Of a stretch of DNA of 64,000 nt, positions 6,875 to 15,367 are shown one piece after another. Made by a program: the position numbers and the translations under genes. This DNA is from Albidovulum sp041397385 (GTDB lineage Bacteria; Pseudomonadota; Alphaproteobacteria; Rhodobacterales; Rhodobacteraceae), in contig JAWKWW010000003.1 of NCBI GenBank assembly GCA_041397385.1, forward strand, positions 1-64,000. The letters are read 5' to 3'. Under the pieces are notes generated by a model. It saw nothing but the letters and a program-made list of their open reading frames with translations, had not been told where the DNA came from and searched no databases. Numbering within the stretch: the stretch's first letter is position 1; each line of letters begins with the position of its first letter.

Positions 6875-6933
6875 GATCGAACCTACGACCAATTGATTAA
6901 CAGTCAACTGCTCTACCGCTGAGCTACGCCGGA
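6859..6933 (-). tRNA. tRNA-Asn (GTT)
   Basis: A 75-base cloverleaf read on the minus strand. The acceptor is TCCGGCG/CGCCGGA with discriminator G and encoded CCA, the anticodon loop CTGTTAA gives anticodon GTT, and the T-loop is GGTTCGATCC. Its 3' end is the target of the adjacent integrative element. A TATATC about 10 bases upstream could be its -10. Confidence 0.97.
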
Positions 6934-7014
6934 ACACCGGGCGCGATATAGCAAGCGATTGGGGGGGCGTCCAGAGGGTTTGGCAAGAAAAAACGCGGGG
7001 CGGTGGGGGCGGTG

Positions 7015-7923
7015 TCAGCGCAGGCGAAACCGGCTTTGGGCGGTCAGTTCGCCCGCGCAAGCGGTCAGGTTTCTTTCTGTCAGATCAATAAGATGGGCAA
7101 GAACGTTGCGTTCGGCGGCAGGCATCAGCGCGGCGGGGGTTTCGGTGTAGATAGCGCGCGCAAGGCTCGCGGCATCGGCCGCGGCCTTTGCCAGCGCGGC
7201 GCGGATCTGCGCCTCGCGTTCGCGGCGGTGGGCGATCAGCCAGTTCAGCCGCTCCCCGGGCGCAGTGATCGGGTCGCCATGGCCGGAGTGGAAAATGCCG
7301 GCGCCGCGCGTCTTCAGCCGCTCGAGCGAGGCCATGAAGGCACCGAGATCGCCATCGGGCGGCGAGACCAGCGACGAGGCCCAGCCCATGACCAGATCGC
7401 CGGTAAAAACCGTATCCTGCCAGGCAAAGCACATGTGATTGCCGAAATGCCCCGGTGTCCAGAGCGCCTCCATCTGCCAGCCATCGTCGGCGACAACCTC
7501 ACCATCGGCAAGGCACCGGTCGGGCCGGAAACCGTGATCCACGCCTTCGCCGCCGCCCAGAAGGCCCTTGGCCGCCAGCCGCCGCATCGTGGCGCTGCGT
7601 CCGGCGCCGGCATCGCCAAAGGCCAGAACCGGCGCACCGGTCACGGCCGCAAGCCGGCGGGCGAGGGGCGAGTGATCGCGGTGGGCATGGGTGACGAGGA
7701 TGTGGCTGACGCGTTCACCGGGATCGAGCGCGGCAAGGATCGCGGCAAGGTGGCGCTCATCCTCGGGCCCGGGGTCGATCACCGCAACCGCGCCGGTGCC
7801 GACGATATAGGTGTTGGTGCCGCGCAGGGTCATCGGCGATGGGTTGGGGGCCAGCACGCGGCGCAGGCCAGGCGCCAGCCGCACCGGCGGTGCACCGCCC
7901 ACTGGCTGTTCGTCGGTCGTCAT
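7015..7923 (-). CDS. Metallo-beta-lactamase fold hydrolase
   Basis: 302 residues from the ATG at 7923. The metal-binding motif THAHRDHSPLA is clear, followed by TPGHFGNHMCF, FTGDLVMGW and a C-terminal FHSGHGDPI. The layout and C-terminal helical part (LNWLIAHRREREAQI) match the LACTB2/glyoxalase II-like branch with a winged-helix tail, whose members are hydrolases or RNA-processing enzymes. The substrate cannot be told. It is divergent from the downstream sensor kinase, with only about 40 bases between the two starts, so they may share a regulatory region. Confidence 0.85.
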   Translation of the reverse strand: MTTDEQPVGGAPPVRLAPGLRRVLAPNPSPMTLRGTNTYIVGTGAVAVIDPGPEDERHLAAILAALDPGERVSHILVTHAHRDHSPLARRLAAVTGAPVLAFGDAGAGRSATMRRLAAKGLLGGGEGVDHGFRPDRCLADGEVVADDGWQMEALWTPGHFGNHMCFAWQDTVFTGDLVMGWASSLVSPPDGDLGAFMASLERLKTRGAGIFHSGHGDPITAPGERLNWLIAHRREREAQIRAALAKAAADAASLARAIYTETPAALMPAAERNVLAHLIDLTERNLTACAGELTAQSRFRLR

Positions 7924-7965
7924 CTTGCGCTTCCTCTCCTGCCGGTGCGCCGTTAGGCTCGCCCC

Positions 7966-9290
7966 ATGAACGACAGCTGGACCAAACGCGTGCTTCCCCG
8001 CGGGCTTTTGGCCGCGCCGCCCGTTATTCTGGTGCTGCCGGTCGTCATGTTGCAGCTTGTGGTCTCGGTCGCCTTTCTGCAACGCCATTTCGAGGGTGTC
8101 ACCCGGCAGATGACCGGCAACGTGGTGCTGGAGATCGACTATCTGACCGACCGGGTCGCCGAGGCGCGCGATCTGGATGCGGCGCAAGGTCACGGCGGCG
8201 CTGGTTCTGCCGCTGGCCATGCAGGTGGTTCTGCCGGTTGCCGAAGATCAGTCCCCCCGCACGACCGGCGGATTTTCCCGACCTGACCGGACGGGTCGTC
8301 ATCGCGACCCTGCGCAGCGGGATCGGCGGGGTGCGCGCCATCGACCTGGCCGAAAGTTCGCGCGTGGTGAAGATCGTCATCACCACACGCCATGGCCCGA
8401 TGCTGGTGCAGCTCGACCGGCGGCGGGTTTCGGCCTCGAACCCGCATCAGTTGCTGGTCCTGATGATCGTGACCGGGGTGCTGATGACGCTCATCGCTTT
8501 CGTCTTCCTGCGCAACCAGCTGAAGCCGATTACCCGTCTGGCGGTGGCGGCAGAGGCCTTTGGCAAGGGCCGGTCCTTGCCCTATCGCCCGCGCGGCGCA
8601 GCCGAGGTGCGGGCTGCCGGCAACGCCTTTCTGGACATGCGCCAGCGGATCGAACGGCAGATCGAACAGCGCACGCTGATGCTGTCGGGGGTCAGCCATG
8701 ACCTGCGTACGCCGCTGACGCGCCTGCGCCTTGGCCTGTCGATGATGGAGGACGAGGACGAGGCCAAGGCGCTGTTGCGCGACGTGGCGGACATGGAGCG
8801 GCTGCTGGATGCGTTTTTGTCCTTCGCGCGCGGTGACGCGACCGAGGAGGCGGCCGAGGTCGACCCGGTCGAACTGGTGCGCGCCATCGTCGACAATGCG
8901 CGCCGGGGCGGGCAGGCCGTGGCCATGACCGAGGCCAAGGGCGAAGGCCGGGCGATGCTGCGGGTCCATGCCGTCACGCGCGCGGTTGAAAACCTGATTG
9001 GCAATGCGGTGCGTTACGGGCGCCGTGCAGAGGTTTGCGTGATCATCACCGACAAGGCGGTGCGCATCAGCGTCGACGACGACGGTCCCGGCATTCCGCA
9101 GGATCGTCGCGACGAGGCGCTACGCCCCTTTACCCGGCTCGACGCCGCGCGCGACCCCAATCGTGGCGGCGGCGTGGGGCTGGGCCTGTCCATTGCCGCC
9201 GACATCGCGCGCAGCCATGGCGGCCAGTTGCGGCTGGGCGAAAGCGAGGGGCTGGGCGGGCTGAAGGTCGATCTGGTTCTGGCGCGGTAG
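7966..9290 (+). CDS. EnvZ-type sensor histidine kinase (frameshifted as sequenced)
   Basis: About 440 residues after joining frames broken near 8180 and 8270. An N-terminal membrane helix (PPVILVLPVVMLQLVVSVAF) precedes a periplasmic loop. A second helix (LLVLMIVTGVLMTLIAFVFL) leads into a HAMP linker (NQLKPITRLAVAAEAF). The dimerisation/phosphoacceptor box is SGVSHDLRTPLTRLRL (His). The ATPase lobe has ENLIGNAVRYG (N box), DDDGPGIP (G1) and GGGVGLGLSIA (G2). This is the EnvZ/OmpR-family architecture. No response regulator is adjacent on this side, so its partner is not identified here. Confidence 0.88.
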
Positions 9291-9310
9291 CCGCGCGCGG
9301 CTGGCCCCGC

Positions 9311-9805
9311 TCAGCCGCTCTTGCCGACGACGAGGACCCAGTGGCGCTTGCCGCCAGAACGGTCGTGATAAGCCTGACCCAGCCCGATGTCGCGGGTGCC
9401 GCGCATAAGGATATTGGCGCGGTGCTTGGGTGATTGCATCCAGAAGCGCACCACCTCATCGGCCGAACGGAAACCGCGGGCGGTGTTTTCGGCGGCCATG
9501 CGAAGCCGGTAACCGGCGCGCTTGACGCGCGCGCGCAGGTCAGAGCCGTCGGATCCGTAATGCGAATAGCTTTGTTGCCAGGCGATGTCGCAGGCATGGC
9601 GCTGCGCGGCTTTTTCCAGCTTGGCCGACGGCGCCAGCGCCGGCAGGCCATGGGCACGGCGCTGGGCATTGACCGCGGCGATGACGCCGACGCGCATGGC
9701 CGACAGATCATCGGGTTTGGCACAGCTGAGCGCGGCAGCCGGCGCGGGCGCGGCAAGCGCGGCGGCCAGCACGAGCGGGGCGAGGCGAGCAAGGGGCAGG
9801 GGCAT
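9311..9805 (-). CDS. Secreted CAP-domain (SCP/PR-1) protein
   Basis: 164 residues with a cleavable signal (LARLAPLVLAAALAAPAPAAA). The CAP fold is seen in VNAQRRAHGLPAL, HACDIAWQQSYSHYGSDGS, MAAENTARGF and WMQSPKHRANILM, the order typical of bacterial SCP-like extracellular proteins. The biochemical role of bacterial CAP proteins is mostly unknown. The gene is convergent with the sensor kinase (20 bases) and divergent from tauR. Confidence 0.88.
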   Translation of the reverse strand: MPLPLARLAPLVLAAALAAPAPAAALSCAKPDDLSAMRVGVIAAVNAQRRAHGLPALAPSAKLEKAAQRHACDIAWQQSYSHYGSDGSDLRARVKRAGYRLRMAAENTARGFRSADEVVRFWMQSPKHRANILMRGTRDIGLGQAYHDRSGGKRHWVLVVGKSG

Positions 9806-10022
9806 GGCAATCCGGCAGCAGAACGTGGCAGTGGCCAGACCCTAGCGGCGGATTTTGGCAAGACAATGGCGCATCTCGGGGCCGGCGGTTGGCTGCCCGC
9901 GCGGCTGGATGGTTTGCGCGGCTTCCCGCCGGTTGGCAGGGGGGCGCGGCCCGGCCCGGCCCGCTTGACGCAGGCCGCGAAAGCGACATGCTTGGGCCAA
10001 CCTGTCCGAAAGCCCGCGCGTC

Positions 10023-11504
10023 ATGGCCATTCCCGCCGAATCCTTCTTCCTGACCCCGGGTGCCGAAGGCACGTTGCAGCAGCAGATCCAGCAGATGGTT
10101 GCCGAAGGCGTGCTGCGCGGCCGGTTCCGGCCGGGTCAGAAGATGCCGTCGAGCCGCGGCCTGGCGCGCCATCTGGGGGTCAGCCGCATCACCGTGACGC
10201 TGGCCTATGCCGAACTGGTGTCGGGCGATTATCTGGCCGCGCGGGGGCGGTCGGGCTATTTCATCTCGGAAAACGCGCCGGCGCCGGCGTTGTGGCGGGG
10301 CCGCAGCACCGAACGGCAGGACCGGGTCGACTGGCAGGTGCGGATCGGTCGGCGGTTTTCGCGCCATGAACTGGCGGCCAAGCCGCGCGACTGGCGCAGC
10401 TACCCCTATCCTTTCATCTACGGGCAGGCCGACCCGACGCTTTTCGACCACCAGAACTGGCGCCAATGCGCGTTGCGGGCGCTGGGCCTGCGCGATTTCG
10501 ATGTGTTGACGCAGGATTACTACGAACGCGACGACCCGATGCTGATCGAATACATCGTGCGCAACATCCTGCCGCGCCGGGGCATCGACGCCCGGCCCGA
10601 AGAGGTTTTGCTGACGCTTGGCGCTCAGAACGCGCTGTGGATCGCCTCGCAGGTCCTTTTGGGACCGGGCCGGGTGGCCGCGATCGAGAACCCCTGTTAC
10701 TCGGGCGTGCGCATGGCGCTGGCGCAGCAGGGTGTCGAGGTGGTCGAGGTCGATGTCGACGAAGAGGGCCTGCCGCCCGAGGACCTGCCGCGCGGATGCG
10801 ATGTGGTCTTTACCACGGTCAGCCACCATTGCCCGACCAACGCGACCATGCCGCTGGAACGGCGCAAGGCGTTGTTGTCGCGGGCCTCGCAAGAGGATTT
10901 CCTGATCCTCGAGGACGATTACGAGTTCGAGATGTCGTTTCTCAAACCCGCCGCGCCGGCGCTCAAGTCGCTCGACGCGGAGGGGCGGGTGATCTACGCC
11001 GGCTCGTTTTCCAAATCGCTCTTTCCGGGGCTGCGGCTGGGCTACATCGTGGCCTCGGAAGGCTTCATTCGCGAGGCTCGCGCGCTGCGGGGGGCGATGA
11101 TGCGCCATCCGCCGGGCCATATCCAGCGCACCGTCGCCTATTTCCTGTCGCTCGGCCATTACGATGCGCTGCTGACGCGGATCAACAGCGCTTACCGTCG
11201 TCGCCGCACGGTGATGGACGAGGCGATTCGCAGCCATGGCCTGGAGGTGGCCGGGCAGGGCGCCTTTGGCGGCTCGAGCTTCTGGATGCGGGCGCCGGTG
11301 GGGGTGAACACCGACCGGCTGGCCATGGTTTTGCGCGAAAAGGGTGTTCTGATCGAGCCGGGGCGGATGTTTTACGGCTCTGGGCCGGCGCCGGAAAACA
11401 CCTATCGGCTGGCCTATTCCTCGATCAGCCAGGTGCGGATTCCCGAAGGCATCGCGCTCTTGGCCGAAACGATCGCAAAATCTGGATATAACCGGCGGGC
11501 GTAA
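10023..11504 (+). CDS. tauR: TauR, MocR-type regulator of taurine metabolism
   Basis: 493 residues. An N-terminal GntR winged helix (SSRGLARHLGVSRITVTLAY, about 43-62) is fused to a fold-type I aminotransferase domain whose PLP lysine is in GSFSKSLFPGLRLGY (Lys at about 331). This MocR/GntR-aminotransferase layout, next to xsc, identifies TauR, the taurine-responsive activator described in Rhodobacter. It most likely activates the downstream xsc cluster. Two CTGG(A/C)NNTA(A/G)-like decamers straddle its end and the gap before xsc. The frame is intact. Confidence 0.9.
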   Translation: MAIPAESFFLTPGAEGTLQQQIQQMVAEGVLRGRFRPGQKMPSSRGLARHLGVSRITVTLAYAELVSGDYLAARGRSGYFISENAPAPALWRGRSTERQDRVDWQVRIGRRFSRHELAAKPRDWRSYPYPFIYGQADPTLFDHQNWRQCALRALGLRDFDVLTQDYYERDDPMLIEYIVRNILPRRGIDARPEEVLLTLGAQNALWIASQVLLGPGRVAAIENPCYSGVRMALAQQGVEVVEVDVDEEGLPPEDLPRGCDVVFTTVSHHCPTNATMPLERRKALLSRASQEDFLILEDDYEFEMSFLKPAAPALKSLDAEGRVIYAGSFSKSLFPGLRLGYIVASEGFIREARALRGAMMRHPPGHIQRTVAYFLSLGHYDALLTRINSAYRRRRTVMDEAIRSHGLEVAGQGAFGGSSFWMRAPVGVNTDRLAMVLREKGVLIEPGRMFYGSGPAPENTYRLAYSSISQVRIPEGIALLAETIAKSGYNRRA

Positions 11505-11514
11505 CTGGCCCTAG
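11482..11514 (+). promoter_or_regulatory. Possible TauR binding repeats upstream of xsc
   Basis: CTGGATATAA (11482-11491) and CTGGCCCTAG (11505-11514) are direct decamers 23 bases apart. They overlap the tauR stop and the start of the 99-base gap before xsc. The TauR target reported in Rhodobacter capsulatus is a direct repeat near CTGGACTTAA (from memory). The first copy matches at 8 of 10 bases and the second more weakly. Confidence 0.35.
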
Positions 11515-11603
11515 CACGGTTGCCCTCCTGCAACCTACAACGGCGGGCAAGGGTGCCGAACGACGGCGCCTGCTTTTTATGCGCATGGGCAAGGAACACC
11601 CCG

Positions 11604-13380
11604 ATGAAGATGACTACCGAAGAAGCTTTCGTCAAAGTCCTGCAGATGCATGGCATCGAACATGCCTTCGGCATCATAGGTTCGGCCTTCATGACGATCT
11701 CGGACATCTTTCCCAAGTCCGGCATCACCTTCTGGGATTGTGCGCACGAAGGCTCCGGCGGGATGATGGCCGATGGCTATACCCGTGCGACCGGCAAGGT
11801 CAGCATGATGATCGCCCAGAACGGGCCGGGCATCACCAACTTCGTCACCGCGGTCAAGACCGCCTACTGGAACCACACGCCGCTTCTTCTGGTGACGCCG
11901 CAGGCGGCCAACAAGACGCTGGGGCAGGGCGGTTTTCAGGAGGTCGAGCAGATGGCCGCCTTCCGCGATATGGTCTGCTATCAGGAAGAGGTGCGCGACC
12001 CCAGCCGCATGGCCGAAGTGCTGAACCGCGTGATCCTGAACGCCAAGCGGTATTCCGCGCCGGCCCAGATCAACGTGCCGCGCGACTACTTCACTCAGGT
12101 GATCGACATCGACCTTCCGCGGATCGTGGAGTTCGAACGCCCCTCGGGCGGCGACGAGGCGCTGGATCAGGCGGCCGAACTTCTGTCGAACGCGAAATTC
12201 CCGGTGATCCTGAACGGTGCCGGTGTCATCCTGGCCGGCGCGATCCCGGCAACCGTGAAACTGGCCGAGCGGCTTGGCGCCGGTCTGCTGCGGCTATCAG
12301 CACAACGACGCTTTCCCCGGCTCGCACCCGCTGCATGCCGGGCCGCTCGGCTACAACGGCTCGAAGGCGGGGATGGAGCTGATCTCGAAGGCCGATGTGG
12401 TGCTGGCGCTTGGCACCCGTCTCAACCCGTTTTCGACGCTTCCGGGCTATGGCATCGACTATTGGCCGAAAGGCGCCAAGATCATTCAGGTCGATGTGCG
12501 CCCCGAACGGATCGGGCTGACCAAGCCGGTCACCGTCGGCATCGTCGGCGATGCGAAAAAGGTGGCGACGACGATCCTTGAGAAGCTTTCGGATACGGCG
12601 GGCGATGCCGGGCGTGACGAACGCAAGGCTCTGATCGCCACGACGAAATCGGCCTGGGCCCAGCAACTGTCGAGCATGGATCACGAACAGGACGATCCCG
12701 GCACCACATGGAATGAACGCGCGCGCGCGGCGAAACCGGAATGGATGAGCCCGCGCATGGCATGGCGCGCGTATCAGGCGGCGCTGCCGAAAGACGCGAT
12801 CATTTCCTCGGACATCGGCAACAACTGCGCCATCGGCAATGCCTACCCGTCCTTCGAAGCCGGTCGCAAATACCTCGCCCCAGGCCTTTTTGGCCCCTGC
12901 GGCTATGGCCTGCCCTCGGTGGTCGGCGCCAAGATCGGCTGCCCGAACGTGCCGGTCGTGGGCTTTTCGGGCGACGGGGCCTTTGGCATCGCGGTCACCG
13001 AACTGACCGCCATCGGTCGCGAGGAATGGCCGGCGATTACCCAGATCGTCTTCCGCAACTACCAGTGGGGTGCGGAAAAGCGCAACTCGACCCTTTGGTA
13101 TGACGACAATTTCGTCGGCACCGAACTCGATACCCAGGTCAGCTATGCCGGCATCGCCAAGGCCTGCGGGCTGCAAGGTGTCGTGGCGCGAACCATGGAT
13201 GAGCTGACGGCGGCGCTGTCGAAGGCCATCGAGGACCAGATGAAGCATGGGCGTACCACGCTGATCGAAGCGATGATCAACCAGGAACTGGGTGAACCCT
13301 TCCGCCGCGATGCGATGAAAAAGCCGGTCGCGGTGGCCGGCATCGACCGCGCCGACATGCGGCCGCAAAAAGGCGCGTGA
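11604..13380 (+). CDS. xsc: Sulfoacetaldehyde acetyltransferase (frameshifted as sequenced)
   Basis: About 591 residues, the usual Xsc length, broken once near 12285 within what should read GAPVCCGYQHNDAFPGSHPL. Xsc is a ThDP enzyme that converts sulfoacetaldehyde and phosphate to acetyl phosphate and sulfite. The N-terminal ThDP-PYR part has the conserved Glu in WDCAHEGSGGMMADG. The PP domain has GPCGYGLPS and SGDGAFGIAVTEL with the downstream NYQWG. The acetolactate-synthase-like fold is excluded as the actual function by the Xsc-specific HNDAFPGSHPL and by the tauR/soe neighbours. The start ATG at 11604 precedes KMTTEEAFV. The stop TGA overlaps the exporter's ATG at 13380. Confidence 0.92.
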
Positions 13381-14132
13381 TGACCATGACCCTGCCGCTG
13401 GGGCTGGGGGCAGGGCAGGCGGCGGCACTGGGCCTTGCGCTTTTCGCCGCCGCTTTCGTGCGCGGTTATTCGGGCTTTGGCTTTTCGGCGCTCGTCGTCG
13501 CCTTCTCGGCGCTTCTGGTCAACCCGGTGCTGCTGGTTCCGGTCGTGGTACTGTGCGAAATCGCGATGAGCACCAGCATGCTTCGCGGGGTGGCCGGCGA
13601 TGTCGACTGGCGCCGTTTCTGGCCGATGCTTGCCGGGGCGACGCTGGTTATGCCGGTTTCGGTGACCGCCATCGCCCAGATCGGCGAAGAGCGGGCGCGG
13701 ATCGCGATTTCACTGATGATCCTGGTGATGGCGGTTGTGCTGCTGACGGGCTGGACATTGCGCCGGGTCATCGGGCGCTGGGGGCATGCCGGCGTCGGCA
13801 TGGCCTCGGGCCTTGCCAATGGTGCGGCGGTGGGTGGCTTGCCGGTTGCGGCCTTCATGGCGGCGCAGCCCATCGCGGCCCGTACGTTTCGCGCCACGCT
13901 GACCGTTTATGCCGCCGCCGTCGATATCGTTGCGCTGCCGATCATGTGGGCCAACGGCATGGTAACGCGCGACAGCCTGATCGTGTTCGTCGTCGCGCTA
14001 CCGCTGCTGGCGGCGGGGGTCATGCTTGGCGGCAAACGCTTCTTCGCGGCGTCGCCGCAGAATTTCCGGCGCATGACGATCCTCTTGCTGATCGTGCTGT
14101 CGGTTCTCGGCCTTCTGAAATCGGTGATGTGA
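13380..14132 (+). CDS. TauE/SafE-family sulfite exporter
   Basis: 250 residues, almost entirely membrane helices. The N-terminal repeat AAFVRGYSGFGFSALVVAFSA and the related second half (GLANGAAVGGLPVAAFMAA) are typical of the TauE/SafE (DUF81) fold. Coupled to xsc by an ATGA overlap and followed at one base by ackA, it most likely exports the sulfite released by Xsc, or possibly another organosulfonate anion. A GTG three bases earlier is an alternative start. Confidence 0.85.
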   Translation: MTMTLPLGLGAGQAAALGLALFAAAFVRGYSGFGFSALVVAFSALLVNPVLLVPVVVLCEIAMSTSMLRGVAGDVDWRRFWPMLAGATLVMPVSVTAIAQIGEERARIAISLMILVMAVVLLTGWTLRRVIGRWGHAGVGMASGLANGAAVGGLPVAAFMAAQPIAARTFRATLTVYAAAVDIVALPIMWANGMVTRDSLIVFVVALPLLAAGVMLGGKRFFAASPQNFRRMTILLLIVLSVLGLLKSVM

Positions 14133-14133
14133 C

Positions 14134-15288
14134 ATGGGGGCGGAGCGCATCCTTGTCGTCAACGCCGGCTCGTCTTCGCTCAAGGCGGCGGTCTATGACG
14201 GCGCGCTCGTTGCCGTTGCGGCCGGCGCGATCAGTGAAATCGGTGCGGCACCGCGCATGATGCTCGGCTCCGCACCCCGGTCCTGCGAGGCGCCTGACCA
14301 CGACGCGGCGCTGGCCCTGCTGCTGGAGGGTTTTGCCAAGGCCGGCTGCCCGGTCAACGCCATGACCGCGGCGGGGCACCGGGTGGTTCATGGCGGGCGG
14401 TCGCTGACCCGGCCGGCGCGGGTGACGGGCGCGTGGTATTGCCGCCATCGAGGCCTGCATTCCCCTTGCCCCTTGCACAACCCCCACAACCTTGCCGCCA
14501 TCCGCGTGCGTCGCGTATCGCGCCCGATCTGCCGCAGGTCGCCTGTTTCGACACCGCCTTTCACGCACCAACCCCGAGGTCGCGCTGCGCTATGCCCTTC
14601 CGGCCGCGGAAGAGGCCAAGGGGCTGCGACGCTACGGGTTTCACGGCATTTCCTATGAAAGCCTCGCCATGCGTGTTCCGGGCCTTCTCGGCGCGATGCC
14701 TGACCGGGTCCTGGCTTTTCATCTGGGTAATGGCGCGTCGATCTGCGCGATCCGCGAGGGCTGTCGGTGGCCACTACCATGGGCTATTCGCCGGTCGAGG
14801 GGCTGACCATGGGCACGCGTACCGGCGCAATCGACGCGATGGCGGTGCTGCGGCTGGCCGCCGATCACGGGGTCGACGGCGCGGCGCATATCCTGAACCA
14901 TGAAAGCGGGCTGAAAGGGCTTGGCGGCGCGTCCGACATGCGTGCACTGCACGGTGCCGGAACCGCGGCGGCGCGCTTTGCCATCGACCATTTCTGCTAT
15001 TGGGCGGCGCGGCACGCCGGCTCGCTCGTCACGGCGATGGGCGGGCTCGACTGTATCGCCTTTACTGGCGGCATCGGCGAAAACGACGCCCGGGTGCGCG
15101 ACGCGATCTGCCGGCAACTTGGCTATCTGGGCGTTTCGCTTGACCCGGCGGCCAATGCCGACCGCGCCGGGCGCATCGACGCAGCCGGCAGCCCAGTGGC
15201 GGTTCTGGTCATCCCGGCCGAGGAAGAGCGCCACATCGCGGCGATGACCCGGGCGATCGCGCAGGGCGCGGATGACGATCTGGGATAA
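14134..15288 (+). CDS. ackA: Acetate kinase (frameshifted as sequenced)
   Basis: About 385 residues when the frames broken near 14440, 14490-14530 and 14765 are joined. The ASKHA kinase signatures are present: ILVVNAGSSSLKAAVYD at the start, AAGHRVVHGG, LRRYGFHGISYES, FHLGNGASICA, and FTGGIGENDARVRDAIC near the end. It converts acetyl phosphate and ADP to acetate and ATP. Straight after xsc and the exporter, it recovers energy from the acetyl phosphate that Xsc makes. In many sulfonate degraders pta fills this place, so here carbon leaves as acetate unless pta is elsewhere. Confidence 0.88.
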
Positions 15289-15367
15289 ACGCATTTCAAT
15301 TGACCGCTTTGGCGGCTACAACCGAACAGAACAAAGACCCGAACGGGCGATGAAACAGGGAACGGAC

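Noticed and set aside
9708..11237. 509-residue antisense frame over tauR
   Set aside because: It is an artefact of high GC: it lies opposite a complete, well-conserved regulator and has arginine/histidine-rich low-complexity composition.
11604..13380. xsc as acetolactate synthase
   Set aside because: The fold is shared, but the HNDAFPGSHPL segment and the tauR, ackA and soe neighbours point to sulfoacetaldehyde acetyltransferase.
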